Source of the DNA: Hymenopellis radicata
Taxonomy: Eukaryota > Basidiomycota > Agaricomycetes > Agaricales > Physalacriaceae
NCBI GenBank assembly: GCA_015501595.1
Contig: JADNRX010001210.1
Location: 1-12,675 of the forward strand
Length of the DNA: 12,675 nucleotides
Reading direction: 5' to 3'
In this document: piece by piece, positions 10,950 through 12,675 of the stretch
Position numbering within the stretch: position 1 is the stretch's first letter
Layout: each line of letters begins with the position of its first letter
Position numbers and translations under genes: made by a program
The notes under the pieces: model-generated
What the model saw: the letters and a program-made list of their open reading frames with translations, nothing else
The model's database searches: none
Told to the model about the DNA's origin: nothing

Positions 10950-12637
10950 CTAGGTGACCGGGTGTATTAAATCCAGCACTCGAGGATCCAAGCCCTCGAA
11001 ATTTCTGCTCCTAATCCTCCTACTCTTGATCTCATTCTTCTTCAGCCGTACATGATACGCATGTACGCAGTCTCTAGTCTAAAGCAAAGCAAATCAGTAG
11101 TATGCACAAACCTATGAACAAACGCACGTACAATACAAAACAGCCCCAACCCAAGTGTATTCCGGATCCTACTTTTACATTAGAATCAAGTAGCCTTCGG
11201 CGAGAGAATGTAACACACCAAACAGGATCGACAGCCTCAGACCACAACCACACGGTGAAGCGCTCCCAATAGTCCACATCCGACAGCATGTCCGTGTTAA
11301 GAGTTATCGCAATGCTCCTCATCGGGGATCTGATTCCCAGAACCTGCTGAGCAGGCCGCCAATGGCAATACCCAGCCGAGCGCTTCAACACTTCACCCAT
11401 ACCTCTCGCAATCAGAGGAACTAACAGTTGACACCAGATATTATTATTTTCCTGTTCATCGTTTACTTGCGCCGGTGCAGGTTCAAGTGCCGGGGCCGGG
11501 GCAGGTTCTGGCGCTGCTGCAGGTGGTGGTTGCGCGGGAGCAGCAGCTGGCGCGGGCACTCCATCGTCTACCATCACCGCCTGTATCTGCTCTCTAACTT
11601 CTTGACCATTATTCCGCGCGCGCCGCCACGCTCGGAAAACGACGGAAAGCGAGTACACGTCCAGTAGCATTGAAGTGTAACCTGGAAGCAATGAGGACAA
11701 TCGTAGCGCGCGGATCGTGACAAGGTCATACGCCAGATGGGCGAGGTAGACGCATGCCCCGAACTGCAGGGGCGTTGGAGGCCAGCGAGGCGTAAAAGTG
11801 TCGAACGGTGTTGTGAAGGTGTTGACGAGCGGGTTTCCGGTGTCGATGCGGAGCGCGTTGTGCACGAGTTGATTGCGGATGCGGAGGGGTGGTTCGGAGG
11901 GGAAGCAGAGGATGCAGCTGAGGAGATGGCGGAGGGACGGCTGGGTATAGAGGGCGTGTAATGAGAGGGTGGGGATGAAGAGGCGATTCGACCACGACCA
12001 GTTGGAGACGTCGTCAGTTAGTAGGATGTCAAAGATTCTATATCACACAGTCAGAAGCCTCTGCAAGTGATGAAGTGAAAAACCACACGTTTCGCCAAAG
12101 ACCGATTTTAGAGAGTACGTCCCCCAAAGTCGCATTATGTTGAATAAACCTATACTATCAATGTGAGAAGAGCGTGTTACTCAAGTGGACGCCCTACGTT
12201 CTCCCACGTATAAACATAACACACCACCCGCACCATAGACTAAGAGCTTGCCTGCAGTCAACGAGAGCCGGTTTCCCAGTCTCAGCAGCTCCAACGACGC
12301 ATAGCGCGTCTTCTCAATCTCATACGGATGTCGACATATCGGACATCGCGGCTGAGCGCCCTTGCCCGGCAACGAGTCCACCATCGATATCGCGCACGCC
12401 TGATGCGCAACCAATATGCATTTACACGGATGCACCCATCCGTCGGGGTGGCCGTCCTGGCTGTCAGTGCAATTAAGCTCTGCGACGCCGTGACACCAGA
12501 ATAAGCGCTCACACTGCTCAAAGTGTGCTATCGTGTGGCAGACGAAGCAGGTACGACGCTGGAACGCGATTTGTATCAGTAGACGGGCGTTCAATGCAGA
12601 GACGAACCCGCAGGTCCAGGACTGTCGGGGCAGACAT
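10950..12637 (-). CDS. RING-CH (RINGv) domain membrane protein, MARCH-like E3 ubiquitin ligase, 7 exons
   Basis: A membrane-anchored E3 ubiquitin ligase candidate of the RING-CH class, which passes ubiquitin from an E2 to membrane-associated substrates. Exons (minus): 12637-12608, 12558-12515, 12460-12198, 12149-12089, 12037-11219, 11168-11132, 11078-10950, giving 460 residues. All six introns are GT-AG, 48-54 nt, and several have CTRAY-type branch sites. The N-terminus carries the C4HC3 signature: C14/C17, C37/C39, H44/C47, C64/C67 (TCFVCH, WVHPCKC, AHQAC, RCPICRHPYE). A hydrophobic segment follows at 95-111 (LLVYGAGGVLCLYVG), then YSLKSVFGETIFDILLTDD, a second membrane-type region (QFGACVYLAHLAYDLV), a Pro/Ala-rich linker near 293-323, IWCQLLVPLIARGMG, DPVWIRNTLGLGLF, and a basic tail. 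The last two exons were accepted because splicing turns unrelated residues into DPVWIRNTLGLGLF and TRDCVHAYHVRLKK, which resemble the usual end of these fungal proteins. The overall plan recalls MARCH5, but orthology and compartment (ER or mitochondria) are inference. Confidence 0.85.
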
Positions 12638-12675
12638 GAGGGTGGGAGGAGAAGGATTGGCCAGCACGTGACGCA

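Noticed and set aside
11042..11168. Alternative RINGv ending by reading exon 6 straight through to TGA 11044-11042
   Set aside because: The 53-nt stretch 11131-11079 has a GTACGT donor, a CTACTGAT branch site and a TTTAG acceptor. Splicing it gives a C-terminus that fits the family better.
11428..11961. Plus-strand open frames rich in Arg and Gly
   Set aside because: They are shadows of the Pro/Ala-rich and hydrophobic exon 5 of the RINGv gene on the minus strand.

Overview
The window looks like an agaricomycete (mushroom-type basidiomycete) chromosome. The evidence is the many GT-AG introns of about 46-58 nt, secreted type-B carboxylesterase/lipase genes cut into many small exons, a tyrosine-kinase-like (TKL-type) kinase domain of the kind expanded in these fungi, and a RINGv membrane protein with fungal intron structure. 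Nothing bacterial was seen (no operons or Shine-Dalgarno starts), and no tRNA, rRNA, CRISPR array or transposase.

Layout. (1) 1-542, plus strand: the C-terminal part of a protein kinase, entering from outside the window and broken by at least one frameshift. (2) 994-8657, minus strand: three tandem paralogues of a secreted Candida rugosa lipase-like carboxylesterase. Copy A (994-1963) keeps only exons 1-6. Copies B (3060-5236) and C (6472-8657) keep the full 12-exon, about 539-residue architecture with coinciding exon lengths. Every copy is damaged, each differently: A is truncated after the nucleophile exon, B has a one-base deletion in exon 8, and C has a one-base deletion in exon 5. As written, A keeps only the catalytic Ser, B keeps Ser and Glu but loses His, and C stops before the Ser. 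(3) 9263-9844, plus strand: an uncharacterised 193-residue open frame. (4) 10249-10659, minus strand: a probable terminal exon of an uncharacterised helical/coiled-coil protein. (5) 10950-12637, minus strand: a complete seven-exon gene for a RING-CH (RINGv, MARCH-like) membrane ubiquitin ligase of 460 residues. Its last two short exons appear only when two introns near the 3' end are removed.

How it fits together. The esterase cluster is the main feature. Its copies share promoter blocks and a TTTTAAA-type core about 40 bp before each ATG, so they were probably co-expressed secreted hydrolases before decay. Patchy near-identity between B and C, including intron sequence, suggests recent gene conversion. 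The frameshifts in B, C and the kinase all lie next to short homopolymers, so sequence error must be excluded before calling them pseudogenes. The spaces between genes are mostly unassigned; the 5.2-6.5 kb spacer holds a degraded coding-like segment, palindromes, a C-rich tract and a diverged direct repeat.
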